64,000 nucleotides of DNA from Myotis daubentonii (Eukaryota > Chordata > Mammalia > Chiroptera > Vespertilionidae): assembly GCF_963259705.1 (NCBI RefSeq), contig NC_081844.1:36025341-36089340 (forward strand), given 5' to 3'. The notes beneath the pieces were generated by a model, which saw only the letters and a program-made list of their open reading frames with translations, made no database searches and was not told the origin of the DNA. Positions 31,108 through 43,225 of the stretch are shown piece by piece. Within the stretch, counting starts at the first letter, position 1. Every line of letters begins with the position of its first letter. The position numbers and the translations under genes were made by a program.

Positions 31108-31902
31108 TATAATTCATAGACCATGTTATTTATTCTATAAACCATAGGAGTTGCATTTTGAGATGGAGTTTAATCTCTAGTTCTTGTTCATTTGACTTCT
31201 TACTTTTCTTAGAAATTATCTCTCTCACTGTGCATTGTTTAAGGTAATGAATATCATTTATTTCCACTTGTGAAAAACATATGAACCAAAATTGCCTAAG
31301 ACTAGACTTCAGAGTCCTTTCATTTTATTGTTCAGCAAGCCCCCATATAATCCCATCTTTCAAAAATAACTTAATCTATGTATTTATAATTAACACTTGT
31401 ACTGGAAAGCATAAAGGGATTATATATGTTATCTTAACTCTGGATAAAATGGGATAGGAAAACATCAGTTAAGTAAATTGAATTGATGCTTTGTTGTATT
31501 TTTGGAACAGGGCAAGATAGTCTCAACTTTTAAAACTAACTCTATATTTGGTCATTCCATAATTTTCTATCCCTAGCCTATTAAAATCTCTTTGTTTTAC
31601 CCTCTGTTTTTTGTTCCCAATTCTTCCTATCTTTACCCTTTTCATTCCCCTAATTTTTCTTCTTTTTAACTTCAACAGTCTGGGTTGCAGGGGAAAAACC
31701 TGGCACTTAATCAAGAACATGATCTCATTGCTTTCAATAGCTTAGAAAAGAAACATTTTAAAGCAGTTGAAAGATTTCACTTTGGAAAGTAGGTACTGCA
31801 TAACTAAGTGTGTTGTTCCCAGCAGAGCCTTGAGTAACCTCTTTCCAGCCATCCTCGTGTTTTTTCTCTTTTACATCCTGTTCAGTGAGCAATCTCCTAA
31901 TT

Positions 31903-31947
<45 letters not shown>

Positions 31948-32764
31948 CAGTAAGACTGTCCTTTTGGCTGTCTTGGCAGAGTATTGTTTTCTGTTATTTC
32001 AGGCCTCTAAATAATGCTTCCATGTTTTTGCAGCATAATTGTTTCTAGGTTTCATCACCTATATATAGATGGAGTATAATTTTTAGTTCCCTCTTATTTG
32101 CACAAACCCCCAGCCCTCTTCAGAGTTCCCTTATGTGTTTCTGAGAGTCCTTGAGTGGAATGTAACGTGCATTCAAGGAACAGAAGTGAATATTCTTTTC
32201 CTACAGCCTCCTTGGGAAGTCCATCCCCTTCTAGCCACCCTAGTATGGTGCCTTATCATTGCCACTGCTGCTGGGTCCTCTGTGAGGACAGTCCTGCCAG
32301 GAATGCTGCCTTTAGTGCTTTCAAAGCCGCCAGTCTTCAGAGTACCCAGGAGGTGCAAAGTGCAGGGCTGAGTTAGAGAGTCCTGTGTCACCCCGTCCCA
32401 CCCCCACCTGTACCACACTGTCACACTGTCTCCAAGTTCCAGAGAAGCAGAGTTTGTGCTTACAGTTTCACAGTCTCTTGAAAAGGTTTCTTATCTTTTA
32501 AATCTACCCTTTTACTCCTTCCTTCTGGGCTCAAAACCAGTTCAAAGAGCTAAGTGGAAAAAGACACTATGTCACTTCTTCCATTGTTCTTATTTCATCT
32601 CACTCTCCTTCTCACCCCCTCAACTTCCTTTACGTTCCCGCTGAAATTTCCATCATCTGTGAACTAAAAAGCGGAATATCATATACTGTGTGGAGAGAGA
32701 CCACTGTTCTGATAGTTGCTGAATTCTTAATCATACTTGGAATCAGCCCAGCCAACCGTTACAT
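31108..32764. other. Mostly unassigned DNA with a (CA)n run
   Basis: A (CA)n of about 20 units lies at 31906-31946. No gene or element ends. 32085-32430 is less AT-rich, but its open frames on both strands are unrecognised. Confidence 0.5.
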
Positions 32765-33250
32765 TTTTTTAAAAATGATTTTTTTAATATGTACCTATTT
32801 ACCTGCTACAAACTTCAAAAGCTACACAAATATGTCCAGTGAAGTTTCCTAGCACCTCTATTCCTCAGTTACCAAGTTCTCCTCCCTGAGGGAATCATTA
32901 TGTCATTATTACCAATTTTTTATTTATCCCTCCAGAAATACTTTATGCATGTATAAATATTTATATATATTCTGCTTTATATATATATATATATATTCTG
33001 CTCTTCCTTGTTCTTTTCACTTGGAGTCTGTTTCATATTAGCACATAAGGAATTTATTTTTGTGGCTGCATTGTATGGTTAAGTTATGCCATAACTTATT
33101 TGTCTAGTCCCTTTAATGGACATTTAGATTGTTTCTAATCTGTTCCTATTACAAATGCTGCTGCAAACAATAACATTGAACATAAGTAATTTATTTTGCT
33201 TGTGTATATCTATAGAGTAAATCCCCAAAACATTTTCAGTTACTAAATTC
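32765..33250 (-). mobile_element. Old L1 3' end
   Basis: 'ccctccagaaatactttatgcatg', 'ggctgcattgtatggttaagttatgcc' and 'ggacatttagattgtttctaatc' follow the reverse complement of old L1 3' sequence. A TA-rich microsatellite lies at about 32960-32995. Confidence 0.65.
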
Positions 33251-34850
33251 TGAGGAAGTTTTGTTTTTGATGTCTAGTTTATATTCTAGACTCTTCCTTT
33301 TCAGCAAATAAACTAGCTTTATTATTACCACCTCATTTTCTTGATTACTCAGGCAATGGCCAGGTATATGGGAAAAAATAGATTTCGTTTTTGTTGTCAC
33401 AAAGACCTGAGTATAAAGAATTATTTCTCTGTCATGAACAAACCACAGTATAATCTTAGTGATAAATAGCGTTGATACTTAGTGTCTAGAGATGGTAGGG
33501 ACTGTGGTGAACTGGAGGGTGCATGCCTCATGTAAAAGGGGAAGTGCAATTCAATTCCATCCTGTTGTTGGCACACTAGAGATTACAAACTCAGTGGTGA
33601 CTCAGCCGGATGGAGAGATGCAATTTTTAAAATAAAAATAAAAGCCTCCACATTTGTATTTAGTCTCCTGACTTTTAAATACCTTGTAGTCCAAGCAAAG
33701 TACATCCACGGGATTGATGGGATTGATCCAACTCCCTAAATCTTTAGTTTATGCTCTTGGCTATTGTACATACAGAGGCAGCCCCTTAGTCTATTACTTT
33801 AGCTCTGACTCCCACATATTCTAGTTCCTCATATCTGCTATCAGCTAGCTATTGACTCTAGATGTTCCATTGATTCTTAAATATTTATTTCTCCATGTCA
33901 TCATGGCTCATCTTTTTAAATCTTTATTTGGAATTTCCTTCATCTTGATGTTTTCCAGGGAGAACACAGAATAATGAGATTCTGATATCACATTTCTATT
34001 CATTTAGTCACCGTATGCTATGCCTCTGACAAGCATTTTGTGTTTTAGAGGTGTAGATGGAATTTTAGCAGCCAGGCACCAAAAATACTAATATTTATTA
34101 TGTTCTCTCCATATTCTCTACCAGGATTTTCATTAGATTTTGGTCACTTTTTGAAGGGGTGAGAATAACATGATCATAGATATTATAAGTATTAATATAA
34201 AGCTTAGCAAGGAAGGTTTTTCTGTCTGAATTCATTCATAGCATTCTTTGTGGTTTATTCTATGAGTTATTAGAAAATGAATTAATATCTTGAGCCAAAT
34301 TCTCCAAACATTGGATTACTGTTCCCATTGGACCAAAAACTTACCCGTAGACCTCTACTATTGCTTGCTTCTTGATTCCATTTTTTTCAGAATTTCTCAC
34401 TGGAGAGGGGTAGACAGTTGTCAGTATCACTTCTTCCTTCTTCCTGTCAGAGACTTGCATTGCTCCCATGCCAATCCACATAGCTTTTGGGAGATGAAAA
34501 TAATTCCTTCAAGATGGTTAGAAATTATTGCCTTAGAGGCTTTTTCTCAAATAGGCAGTCACTTATTCATAATTAGAGTAATTAAAAGGTTAGTTAGAGG
34601 CACTCTAAAAAACTGAATTTTGTATAAGAAACTTGGGACAATGAGTTCTTGCAGATACAGGATGTGGACAGTGGGGAGCAAGCCTTGTCCAAGCAGTTCT
34701 TGGCTAAGAGCTATCTACTTAACTCAGAATTTCTGCATACTCACAAAACTACTTTCTCATCATAGTTTAGTTTTCCAAATACACTCCCCTACTATTTCCA
34801 GAGAAATGTGTGGATAGCCTTTCTCCGTTGCTCAAGGGAGTGGGGCCTCC
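33251..34850. other. Unassigned AT-rich DNA
   Basis: No element ends. The 108-aa frame at 34290-34616 has no recognised domain or codon pattern. Confidence 0.5.
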
Positions 34851-35480
34851 CTATCCCGACTGAATGTTGGGGGTAGGCCATGTCCTTACGATATCTTCAG
34901 AAAAAGAATTTTCTGAGGTTTGCATGGAAGGATGAGTGACTTTTATTTGCATGGAGTTACATCCCTCCATTTGCAAAGTCCCATTGCCCTTAATGTAATC
35001 CCGGAAGATGTGCAGCTGGGAATTCAGAGTTAGAAGCAAAGCCAGTGTCCAGAGTTTCCATTCGATGTAGAGCTGGATCCAGTTTAGCATTAAGCTAGTT
35101 GCAGTCCATTAGTCCATTGTGTGTGGGAGTGTGAGAGCGCTGCAAGCCAGGAGCCCAACCAAGAGGCAAGAGAGCAAACTCCTTTGTTTAGGAGTTTCAG
35201 TATCTCAAATCTTCCTGCACTTGCACTGGCCATGCCTACTCTGGCCAGGGACCTGTTCCCAGGTGTGACTAACAGACAAGTACCTTCCCCATTTCATTCA
35301 GACTTTACCGGGCATGTGTCTAAACTGCCCCTGACCATCCCTTCCCCCATCAATCTTCAGGGAATGGGCTTGGGGAATGTTAAACTGCAGCTTGCAAAAA
35401 TGGCATGCCTATAAAGTTTGGCCTTCCATTTGTTCTTTTTAGTTATTAATAAACTAGATTAATTACAACAAGGTCACTAC
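34851..35480. other. Unassigned, less AT-rich block, possibly LTR-derived
   Basis: The base composition differs from its neighbours, and it has a TATAAAG (35411) and a TTTATT (34937). The order does not make a convincing LTR on either strand. The 97-aa frame at 35121 is not recognised. Confidence 0.25.
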
Positions 35481-37360
35481 TAGAAAGCAAATATTCTCAA
35501 TTCCAGCCATTACATTGTTCTCTGATAGTGTCCTTAAATCAGTTTTCCCCCTGAATGTGACAACCTTTTTGAAAGACTGGTGGTTCAAGCTAAACATTTT
35601 TGGGTCCCACTTTAGGAGGCTTTTTTACTTTAATTTATTCAGTCCTCATGGTGACCTCTTGAGGTGGATATTGTCCACAGTTTGCAGAGATGGAAAACCA
35701 GGGCTTAGCAAGATTAATACATTTGTATAAGATCAAACTGCTAATAAGTGGTAGAACCTGATTTTTCAAACACAAAGCAGTCTTGCCTCAAGTCTTATTT
35801 GTATTATTCATTCCTACTCCCAGCTTTGCATTTTAGAAATATTATTTGCTTAACTATGGGTAACATGAGTAAGAATGGAGGTAGGAGGAATGGAGTTGGA
35901 AACCATGGCTTATATTAATACAGCAGCAGGAAGGTCTTAAGTAAGATAGAGAAGATCACACATAAAAGAACCTGCAGGCAGTGCAATAGGCACCACTTGG
36001 TTTAGTATATACTTGTGTTTTGTTTTAGTTTACCATATAAAGAGTGCATTTTTCCAGCTATAAATTTCAGTTTAAAGTGACAACTTATTCTCTGTCAAAG
36101 TTATCTAACAATATTTGGGGATGTGGCATAAAGTATACAAGTAAACTCAGAATCTTAAGACTGAATCACTCTCTGCCTTTGATAGGGATTATCTTTTAAC
36201 CTGAATGGACTTGATATGTATTTTTAAATCTTTACTTTTATTTATATATTAACTCATATAAAAGAAGTACCAAAGAGCCTGTGATACAGATATAGTTTTT
36301 TGTTTCCTTTTTTTCTTCATGCTGGTTAGACAATGTTAAAAAAATTAAAACTGATTTGAGTCTGGAAATTATTCCAAAGATTGAAGAAGTCTTGCCATCT
36401 ATAATCAGATAGAAATCTATAGTACAGAAGATGCTTTTGATAGTTATATTTGGTATCTTACAATAAGTAACTTAAGATATTAATACTATTTGTTTGTATG
36501 ATGCATTATACTTTGTAATTGTCATGATAGTTTGAGAACGCATGAGCTTGTCAGGAGATAATCTGGCGAAAATAATTTAGAATAAGGGATCTGAAATATA
36601 TGGAGACTTTAGCAGATAAAATTGAGGTACACCATTATGATTCTGGAGTGCAGTTCATGATCTTGCTGGGAATGGGAGATACAGAGGAACAAAAGAAGTA
36701 GAGAACATGTGATTGTTATCTGCAGCCTCAGGTTTTAAAGACAGGAGTGTGAGAAAGCTGTGTGTTTCCTAAGTCAGGTTGGGAGAGCTCAGAGGAGCCT
36801 TTTCTCATTTTGTAGGTTTCCTCAGGCAGTACAAAATGTGAGCCCTAAAATGACTGGAGTAGACTGGGAATGTAGAAAATAAGAGAAACTGTTGTTGTCC
36901 TTGGGATGCTTACAGTATTATGAGTATTGGGGTACAGCAAATGTTGGCTCCCTGGAATTTGTGTTCCACTTTTAGTTGTAGAATATTATTTGATTGGCTA
37001 CCTCCTTATTTTGAATTATATATTAGCATATCCTCCTGAGATAGGGGAGGTAAAACACTTCTCCACTTCTCTTTCAATAGAGAGCATGTGAATTCCCTCA
37101 TCCTCTGCCTTCTAATCCTTGTTTCAGCACTCACTTCCTAGTAAATTGACAAGGCGATGCTTCAAAGCTAGTCTTAAGAGTAGTTGATAATGCTCTCTGA
37201 AGTACAATTTAATGGATGCTGGGAATGTCCAAAAATAACATCTCTACTAATCTGCTGATATCATAAATTCTACCATTAGCAGTTCATGCTGTTTGCTATT
37301 CAATTGGATCATTGCTAGTAAGGCGCTTGATTTAATCCCTAAGATAATTTTAATATTTTT
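35481..37360. other. Unassigned DNA with a minus-strand MIR
   Basis: 35640-35790 ('gtttgcagagatggaaaaccagggcttagc', 'aagtggtagaacctgat') follows the MIR consensus in reverse. The remainder shows no definable elements. Confidence 0.5.
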
Positions 37361-37504
37361 TATTTTTTTTAATCCTCACCCGAGGATATTTTTTCCATTG
37401 ATTTTCAGAGAGTGGAAAGGAGGAAGAGACTTGGGGGGCGGGGGGGGGGTGGGGAGACGGCGTGCGTGCGTGCGCGTGTGCGTGCGCGCGCACGCACGCA
37501 CGCG

Positions 37505-37554
<50 letters not shown>

Positions 37555-37699
37555 TACATCTGTTGTCTCCCTCACACGCCCCCGACTGGGGCTGGGGATA
37601 GAACCTGTAACCCAGGTAGGCACCCTTGATCAGAATCAAACCCATGATCCTTTGGTGCATAGGCTGGCGCTCTAACCACTTAGAATGCCAGCCTGGGCA
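37361..37699 (-). mobile_element. VES SINE with an expanded alternating repeat
   Basis: Tail side 'cctcacccgaggatattttttcc' and head side 'gcataggctggcgctctaaccac' are VES. Between them, about 37451-37552 is a pure alternating purine-pyrimidine tract (TGCG, CGCG then CA) that has replaced or expanded the middle. Confidence 0.85.
37451..37552. repeat. Alternating purine-pyrimidine tract
   Basis: About 100 bp of TGCG, CGCG and CA dinucleotides is essentially uninterrupted. It includes an inverted-repeat centre of GTGCGTGCGCGCGCACGCAC. Such tracts can adopt Z-form DNA or cruciforms. It lies within a VES SINE. Confidence 0.9.
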
Positions 37700-37759
37700 A
37701 TATTTAGTATTTTTTAGTAGAAATTTTCAACTGTAGCTTCCTCTCTGATTTGGTCCTTC

Positions 37760-38185
37760 CCAGTAGCCCTCACTTCTCCGATTTCGTGTTCTAATACATT
37801 ACCCATTGCTCATGCAACTCTAGCCACATTGTTCTTGGTGCTATTCTTTCACATGATAGATAATTTCTGCTTCAAGGTCTTGATCTTGAATATTCTTTTC
37901 CCTATGTCTACATGACGTGCTTCCTAACTTCATTCAAGGCTTTACTCTGTTTTAACTCTCTCATTGAGGCTTTCTCTGAGCATCTTATTTAAAATTGTAA
38001 CCCCATCACCCACAATCCCTAAATTATTTCTCAGCTTTATTTTTTTCTGTTGTACCTATTATGATCACAGAATGTAAGCTTTATGTGAACAGTGATTTTG
38101 TTTTGTCATTGCTATATTTGCCAGTGCTTAGCATGTAATAAGTGCTCAGTAAATATTTGTTGAAAGCATAAGTGAATAAATACAA
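37760..38185 (+). mobile_element. L2 LINE 3' end
   Basis: 'ctcattgaggctttctctgagc', 'atcacagaatgtaagctttatgtg' and 'agcatgtaataagtgctcagtaaat' follow the L2 3' end closely enough for a confident call. Confidence 0.8.
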
Positions 38186-39151
38186 GATTGTGCAGGATTG
38201 AGGCATAAAAAGAAGTGCCTAGAGATAGTGGAAACCTAAAAATTACCTCATTGTATAGTTTTTCTTAAAAAGACATGCATTTAATAGACCCTAAGTTTTT
38301 GAAAGACTGACTGGAATTTTTGCTTTTATTCATAGGTAAATTAGTATAAGCACTACCCTGGGAGCCAGGGTTTCTGGCTCCTATTATCAATATTTTTTTA
38401 TCTGTAAAGCTGAGGTGATTGGAAAACATTGTTAACATCAATTCAAGCTTAACATAAGATTTTATGATTCACTTTAGTCTAGCTTAATGAAATCTCTTAC
38501 TCTAATTCTACAATTATTTCATTTATTATGCATTGGGAAACTGCTGGGATAGGGAAAATGCAAAATGAGTAGGAAGATATTGGCTGTTCCAGAAGTGCAG
38601 AAGCACAAGTTTTGCTCTGGAAATTGCTTATCAGTGTATTATATACTTTGCCTGCAAAAAAAGAGTAGATCTTCAAAAACCACATGAATGAGCAATAGAT
38701 CAGGGCATCTGGATTGATTCTGTGAGTAAACTTTTACATCAAAATATTCTAGGTATATGACAATAGGAATAGTTTTTGTATGTGTTTGTTTTAGTCCAAG
38801 AGATAGTTCCTTTTTTGAATGATAGTCACATAGAATTTTAAAATTATTTATAATGATGGTAGAAGACTGCCATTCAGATTTTAAGTTTTCCTTTTGTATT
38901 GAACTCTGGAAAACTGTCATAGATTAAGGAACATGGAGTTGTTGAACTCATGAATTCTCAGTCTAGTAATTTAGCTACCTGGGGGGCATCAAAAGTCTTA
39001 GAGTTTGGCTCCAAGGGCTCTGTGATGTAGATAAACCAATGACAGGAAGTCTCGTTGGTTGTGGGAATACACATATTACTTACCTAACTATCAAGAGCAA
39101 CGTCCTTTTTTTGTATCCTTTCCACTTGCACAGCATTTAGCTTATAGCTGA
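38186..39151. other. Unassigned AT-rich DNA
   Basis: No element ends or gene seen. Confidence 0.5.
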
Positions 39152-39757
39152 TCTACACTAATAAAAGAGAAAAATGGTAATTGGCGTACGACGATACCCT
39201 TTTCATTGGCTAATCAGGGCTATATGCAGATTAACTGCCAACTAAGATTGCATATGTAGGCACAATGCAGGGAGGCAAAAGGGAAAGCAGGAAGAAGCCC
39301 CCTGCCACTGACAGTGATCAGAAACCCAGGGGGGAGCTAGGAGCTGGGGGGCAGGGCAAAGGCGGCCCTGGGGCCGCCTTTGCCCTGCCCCCCAGCCATG
39401 AACGGAGAATCAGGTGCCTTTTCCGCCCTGGCCAGTGATACCAGGAAGTAGGGGTGGAGCCAGCGATGGGAGCTGGGCACGGTTGAAGCTGGCAGTCCCG
39501 GGAGCTAGGGGTCCCTTGCCTGGGCCTAAAGCGAAGCCCACGATCACGGGGCCGCTGCAGCTGTGGGTCCCCGCTGCCCAGGCCGAACGCCTAGGCCAGA
39601 GGCATCAGGCCTGGGCAAGGGGCCGATCCTGTGATTGGAGGGTGATGGGGGTCAACGCCTGAGGGCTCCCAGTATGTGAGAGGGGGCAGGCTGGGCTGAG
39701 GGACACTCCCCCCCCGCCCCACACCCAGTGCACGAATTTCGTGCACCGGGCCCCTAG
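39152..39757 (+). mobile_element. Helitron of the 'GGCGTACGACGATACCC' subfamily
   Basis: It starts TCTACACTAATAAAAGAG and ends with hairpin gtgcacgaatttcgtgcac and CTAG. It is flanked by A and T. It is internally shortened: the 24-bp palindromic array has collapsed to part of one unit ('aactgccaactaagattgcat'). Confidence 0.95.
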
Positions 39758-39914
39758 TTCTTAATAAATGCTTATCAATTGTCTTAGGAAAATGTTCCAA
39801 TTGCATTATTTTAAAATTTAGTAACATAAAATCTTTTGGTGTTTTTAGCATCAGAACCCTAAAGATTATTCTAGTTGAATGAGACTTGAAAATAGGCATT
39901 TTATTTTCTTTCTT

Positions 39915-40060
39915 CACTAATCAAGGATTTATTTACTGCTTACAATGTTGCTAGCACATTGGTAGGAGCTGGAACTACAATTGACAAGACAAGAAATAAT
40001 CCCTGCTCTTAAAATCTCACATTTTAGTAGACAAAGACAAATTTGTGTACGAATTATCAT
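39915..40060 (-). mobile_element. L2 fragment
   Basis: 'caaggatttatttactgcttacaatg', 'ggagctggaactacaattgac' and 'aataatccctgctctt' follow the reverse complement of the L2 3' end. Confidence 0.55.
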
Positions 40061-40243
40061 AATATAGTATAGCAAGTATATTTATAGTACTCTACTAGCA
40101 GACAGTTTCAGGGCGGAGGTGTTGCTGTCTTATTTGTATGGGTCACTGAGGCTGGAAAGGGGGAAGAGGGCATTCCATTTCTAAGGGGCTAAGAGAACGC
40201 CTTGGCTGGGTCAAGTACTTACTATGTAAGATGAGTAGAGGTA

Positions 40244-40881
40244 TCCTATCTAATAAAAGAGAAACATGGTAATTGGCGTACGACCGCTACACTTCCCATT
40301 GGCTAATCAGGGCGATATGCAAATTAACTGTCAGCCAAGATGGCGGCCAGCGGCCAGGCAGCTTGAAACTAACATGAGGCTTGCTTGCTTCAGTGACGGA
40401 GGACTCCAGCGTTCCCCACCTGCCGCTGCAGGCCTCTGAGCTGGCAGTTTGAAACATAGTTACAAAAATAGAAGCTAAACAAAACCCCAGAAACCAGCTT
40501 TCAGCTGGCTGGGATCTCAGAGCTGGAGTTGATACAGAGTTTCGATTGTAGAACCTAAACAAACCAGATACCTGCTTTCAGGAGCAGAGGCCTAAGAGCT
40601 GGAGCCTCAGAGCTAAAGCTGGCTCAGAATAAAAAAGAAAAAAAAGAAAAAAAGGAGCAGTTGGGAGCTTCAGTCCCAGCCTGAAAATAGTCCTCATCCC
40701 CTCACCCAGACTGGCCAGGCACCCCAGTGGGGACCCCCACCCTGAAGGGTGTGTGACCAGCTGCAAACAGCCATCAGCCCCTCACCCAGGCTGGCCAGGC
40801 ACCCCAGTGGGGACCCCCACCCTGATCCAGGACACCCTTCAGGGCAAACCAGCTGACCCCCACACGTGCACCAGGCCTCTA
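40244..40881 (+). mobile_element. Helitron, first part of composite
   Basis: It starts TCCTATCTAATAAAAGAG. Near the 5' end it has a GGCGTACGACCGCTAC segment, a CCAAT-type box, ATGCAAAT and AAGATGGCGGC (40337-40347). Two 80-bp repeat units lie at about 40675-40835. It ends GGCCTCTA, joined directly to the next Helitron. Confidence 0.9.
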
Positions 40882-41991
40882 TCCTATTTAGTAAAAGGGT
40901 AATATGCCTCCCAGCACCGGGATCAGTGGAGCTGAGAGGCCTCCCAGCACCGGGATCAGTGTGATGGGGGCAGCGCCCAAACCCCCTGATCGCCCTGGGG
41001 CTCTGTGTGTGACAGGGGGCGGGGCCACAACCTCCCTATTGGCCCTGCTCTATTCGTGACAGGGAAAGGCGCCCCAACCCCCTGATCAGCTCTGCTCTGT
41101 GCCTGATAGGGGGGAGCTCCCCAACCTCCTGATCATCCTGCGGCTCTGTGTGTGACAGGGTGCGGTGCCCCAACCCCCACACCCCACGGGCCCTGCTCTG
41201 TGTGTGACGGGGTAGAGCCATAACCTCCCCATTGGCCCTGCCCTGAGTGTGAGAGTGGCGGCGCCCCAACCACCTGATCGGCCCTGCTCTGTGGGTGATA
41301 GAGGGCCTTGCCCCAATCCCCCACCCCCCACGGGCCCTGCTCTGTGTGTGATGGGGTAGGGCCATAACCTCCCCATTGGCCCTGCCCTGAGTGTAAGAGT
41401 GGCGGCGCCCCAACCCCCTGATCCGCCCACCCTGAGTATGACAGGGGGCGGTGCCCCAACTCCCCTATCAGCCCTGCTCTGTGAGTGACAGGGGGTAGCT
41501 CCTCAACCCCCTGATCGGCCCTGCTCTGTGCATGACAGGAGGGAGCTCCCCAACCCCTTGATTGACCCTGCTCTATGTGTGACAGGGTACGGAGCCCCAA
41601 CCCCCCTGATGGGCCCTGCTCTGTGCGTGACGGGGGGTGGCGCCACGACCTCCCCATCGACCCTGCCTTGAGTGTGATGGGGCGGTGCCCCAACCCCCCA
41701 ATTGGCCCTACCCTGAGCGTGACTGAGTGTGGTATTGCAACCTCCCAATCTGCCCTGCTCTGTGCATGACAGGGGAAGGCGCCCCAACTCCCCAATCGGC
41801 CCTGCTCTGAGCCTGACCAGGGGTTGGACCTAGGGATTGGGCCTGCCCTCTGCCACCCAGGAGCAGGCCTAAGCAAGCAGGTCGTTATCTCCTGAGAGGT
41901 CCCAGACTGCGAGAGGGCACAGGCCGGGCTGAGGGACCCCTCCCTCCCCTCCCCCCCCCAGTGCACAAATTTTTGTGCACCGGGCTTCTAG
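40882..41991 (+). mobile_element. Helitron with a ~46-bp minisatellite
   Basis: It starts TCCTATTTAGTAAAAGGG and ends with hairpin gtgcacaaatttttgtgcac then CTAG before T. About twenty units of a ~46-bp repeat ('ctgatcggccctgctctgtg' type) fill 40905-41815. The 277-aa minus-strand frame is translation of the repeat. Confidence 0.92.
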
Positions 41992-42017
41992 TTTACTATA
42001 TAAGATGACTAGTTTGG

Positions 42018-42242
42018 CCGAAACCGGTTTGGCTCAGTGGATAGAGTGTCGGCCTGCGGACTGAAAGGTCCCGGGTTCGATTCCGGTCAAGGGCATGTAC
42101 CTGGGTTGCGGGCACATCCCCAGTAGGAGATGTGCAGGAGGCAGCTGATCGATGTTTCTCTCTCATCGATGTTTCCAACTCTCTATCTCTCTCCCTTCCT
42201 CTCTGTAAAAAATCAATAAAATATATTTAAAAAAAAAAAAAA
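42018..42242 (+). mobile_element. Young VES SINE
   Basis: The head CCGAAACCGGTTTGGCTCAG, A box TGGCTCAGTGG and B box GGTTCGATTCC are intact. It has the 'catcgatgtttc' pair, AATAAA and an A-tail. The duplication AGATGACTAGTTTGG is perfect (42003-42017, 42243-42257). It is the youngest-looking SINE in the window. Confidence 0.97.
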
Positions 42243-42521
42243 AGATGACTAGTTTGGAAATATTTATGAGTGGCTTTGACCAATGACTCTTAAATAAATT
42301 TCCTTGAAGTAGACATACCTTAAGTGCTTTTCCTATCCTGGACCTAATTTTCCTTCAATTATGAATAACTAATTAAATCTATTTGAGTTGGAATGTTGAT
42401 ATGGAAAAAAATAGGTGTTATTGTGGGTGATGTTATGCTCAAAATTATCTTTATGCCTAAACATTGCATTTACACAAGAGATACAGTATTGCATTATTAG
42501 AATTCTTTGTTGTTCTCTAGA

Positions 42522-43225
42522 CCAGTAGTTTCCAAGTAGAATTACCTCGAGAGCTATTTAAAAATATGTTTGGACCTCCACCTCCAGGTATTTGGATTCA
42601 GTAATTCCAGAATTGGCTAGGGTTTCTGTGCTTTTAAAATACATCCATGTTATCCATGCCTCTGGTTCTGTTTTGTTAGTTTATTTTGTTCGTTAGATTC
42701 CACATATAGGTGAGATCATATGGTACTTGTCTTTCTCTGACTAGCTTATTTCACCTAGCATAATAATCTCCAAGTTCATCCATGCTGTTGCAAAGGGTAA
42801 CTTCCTTCTTTTTTACAGCCGGGCAGTATTTGTGTAAATGTACCACAGCTTTTTCATCCAGTTGTCTACTGTTGAACACTTGGGCTATTTCCAGACCTTG
42901 GCTATTGTAAGTAATAACTGCTATGAACTTAGGGGTGCATATATTCTTTCTGATTGGTGTTTTGGGATTATTAGGATATATTCCCAGACAGACAGATCTC
43001 AGAGGTGAGGGGGTTTGAGGAGACTGGATAAATGAAGGTGAAGAGATTAGCCAAAGAACATATGCATAGCCCATGGACACAGACAATAATGCGGTGAAGG
43101 CCAAGGGAGAGGAGACAGGGGCTGAGTAGAGATGGGCAAAGGGGGAGAATATGGGGGACCAGTGTTAACAACAACAAAAATACACCCATGTGATTCTGAT
43201 GCACAGCACAGTTGGAGAACAACTA
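42522..43225 (+). mobile_element. MER5-like hAT fossil split by L1
   Basis: Left part 42522-42650 begins CAGTAGTTTCCAAGTAGAAT and includes 'tatttggattcagtaattcc'. Right part 43180-43225 has 'gattctgatgcacagcacagttgg' and 'gagaacaacta'. Together they read as one old MER5/Charlie-type element. A later L1 separates them. Confidence 0.65.
42651..43179 (+). mobile_element. 5'-inverted (twin-primed) L1 insertion
   Basis: 42651-42975 is L1 ORF2-end and 3' sequence in minus orientation ('tagattccacatataggtgagatcatatgg', 'aggggtgcatatattc'). 42990-43165 is L1 3' UTR in plus orientation ('gattagccaaagaacatatgc'). It ends in a short A-rich tail. The duplication is ATACATCCATGT/ATACACCCATGT (42639-42650, 43180-43191). 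This is the classic twin-priming layout. Confidence 0.85.

Noticed and set aside
34851..35480. Composition-shifted block as an LTR
   Set aside because: TATA-like and poly(A)-like signals are in the wrong relative order on both strands and no duplication is visible. It is left as unassigned.
37350..37660. Cysteine/valine- or histidine/threonine-rich frames
   Set aside because: Translations of (CA)n/(GT)n microsatellites; the same artefact appears at 13410, 31758 and 49615.
41133..41966. 277-aa open frame on the minus strand
   Set aside because: Produced by a ~46-bp minisatellite whose stop-free frame repeats. It is not a gene.
42018..42090. tRNA-like A and B boxes at this and other sites
   Set aside because: They are heads of VES SINEs; there is no complete cloverleaf or CCA-side stem, and tails and duplications show they are retroelements.
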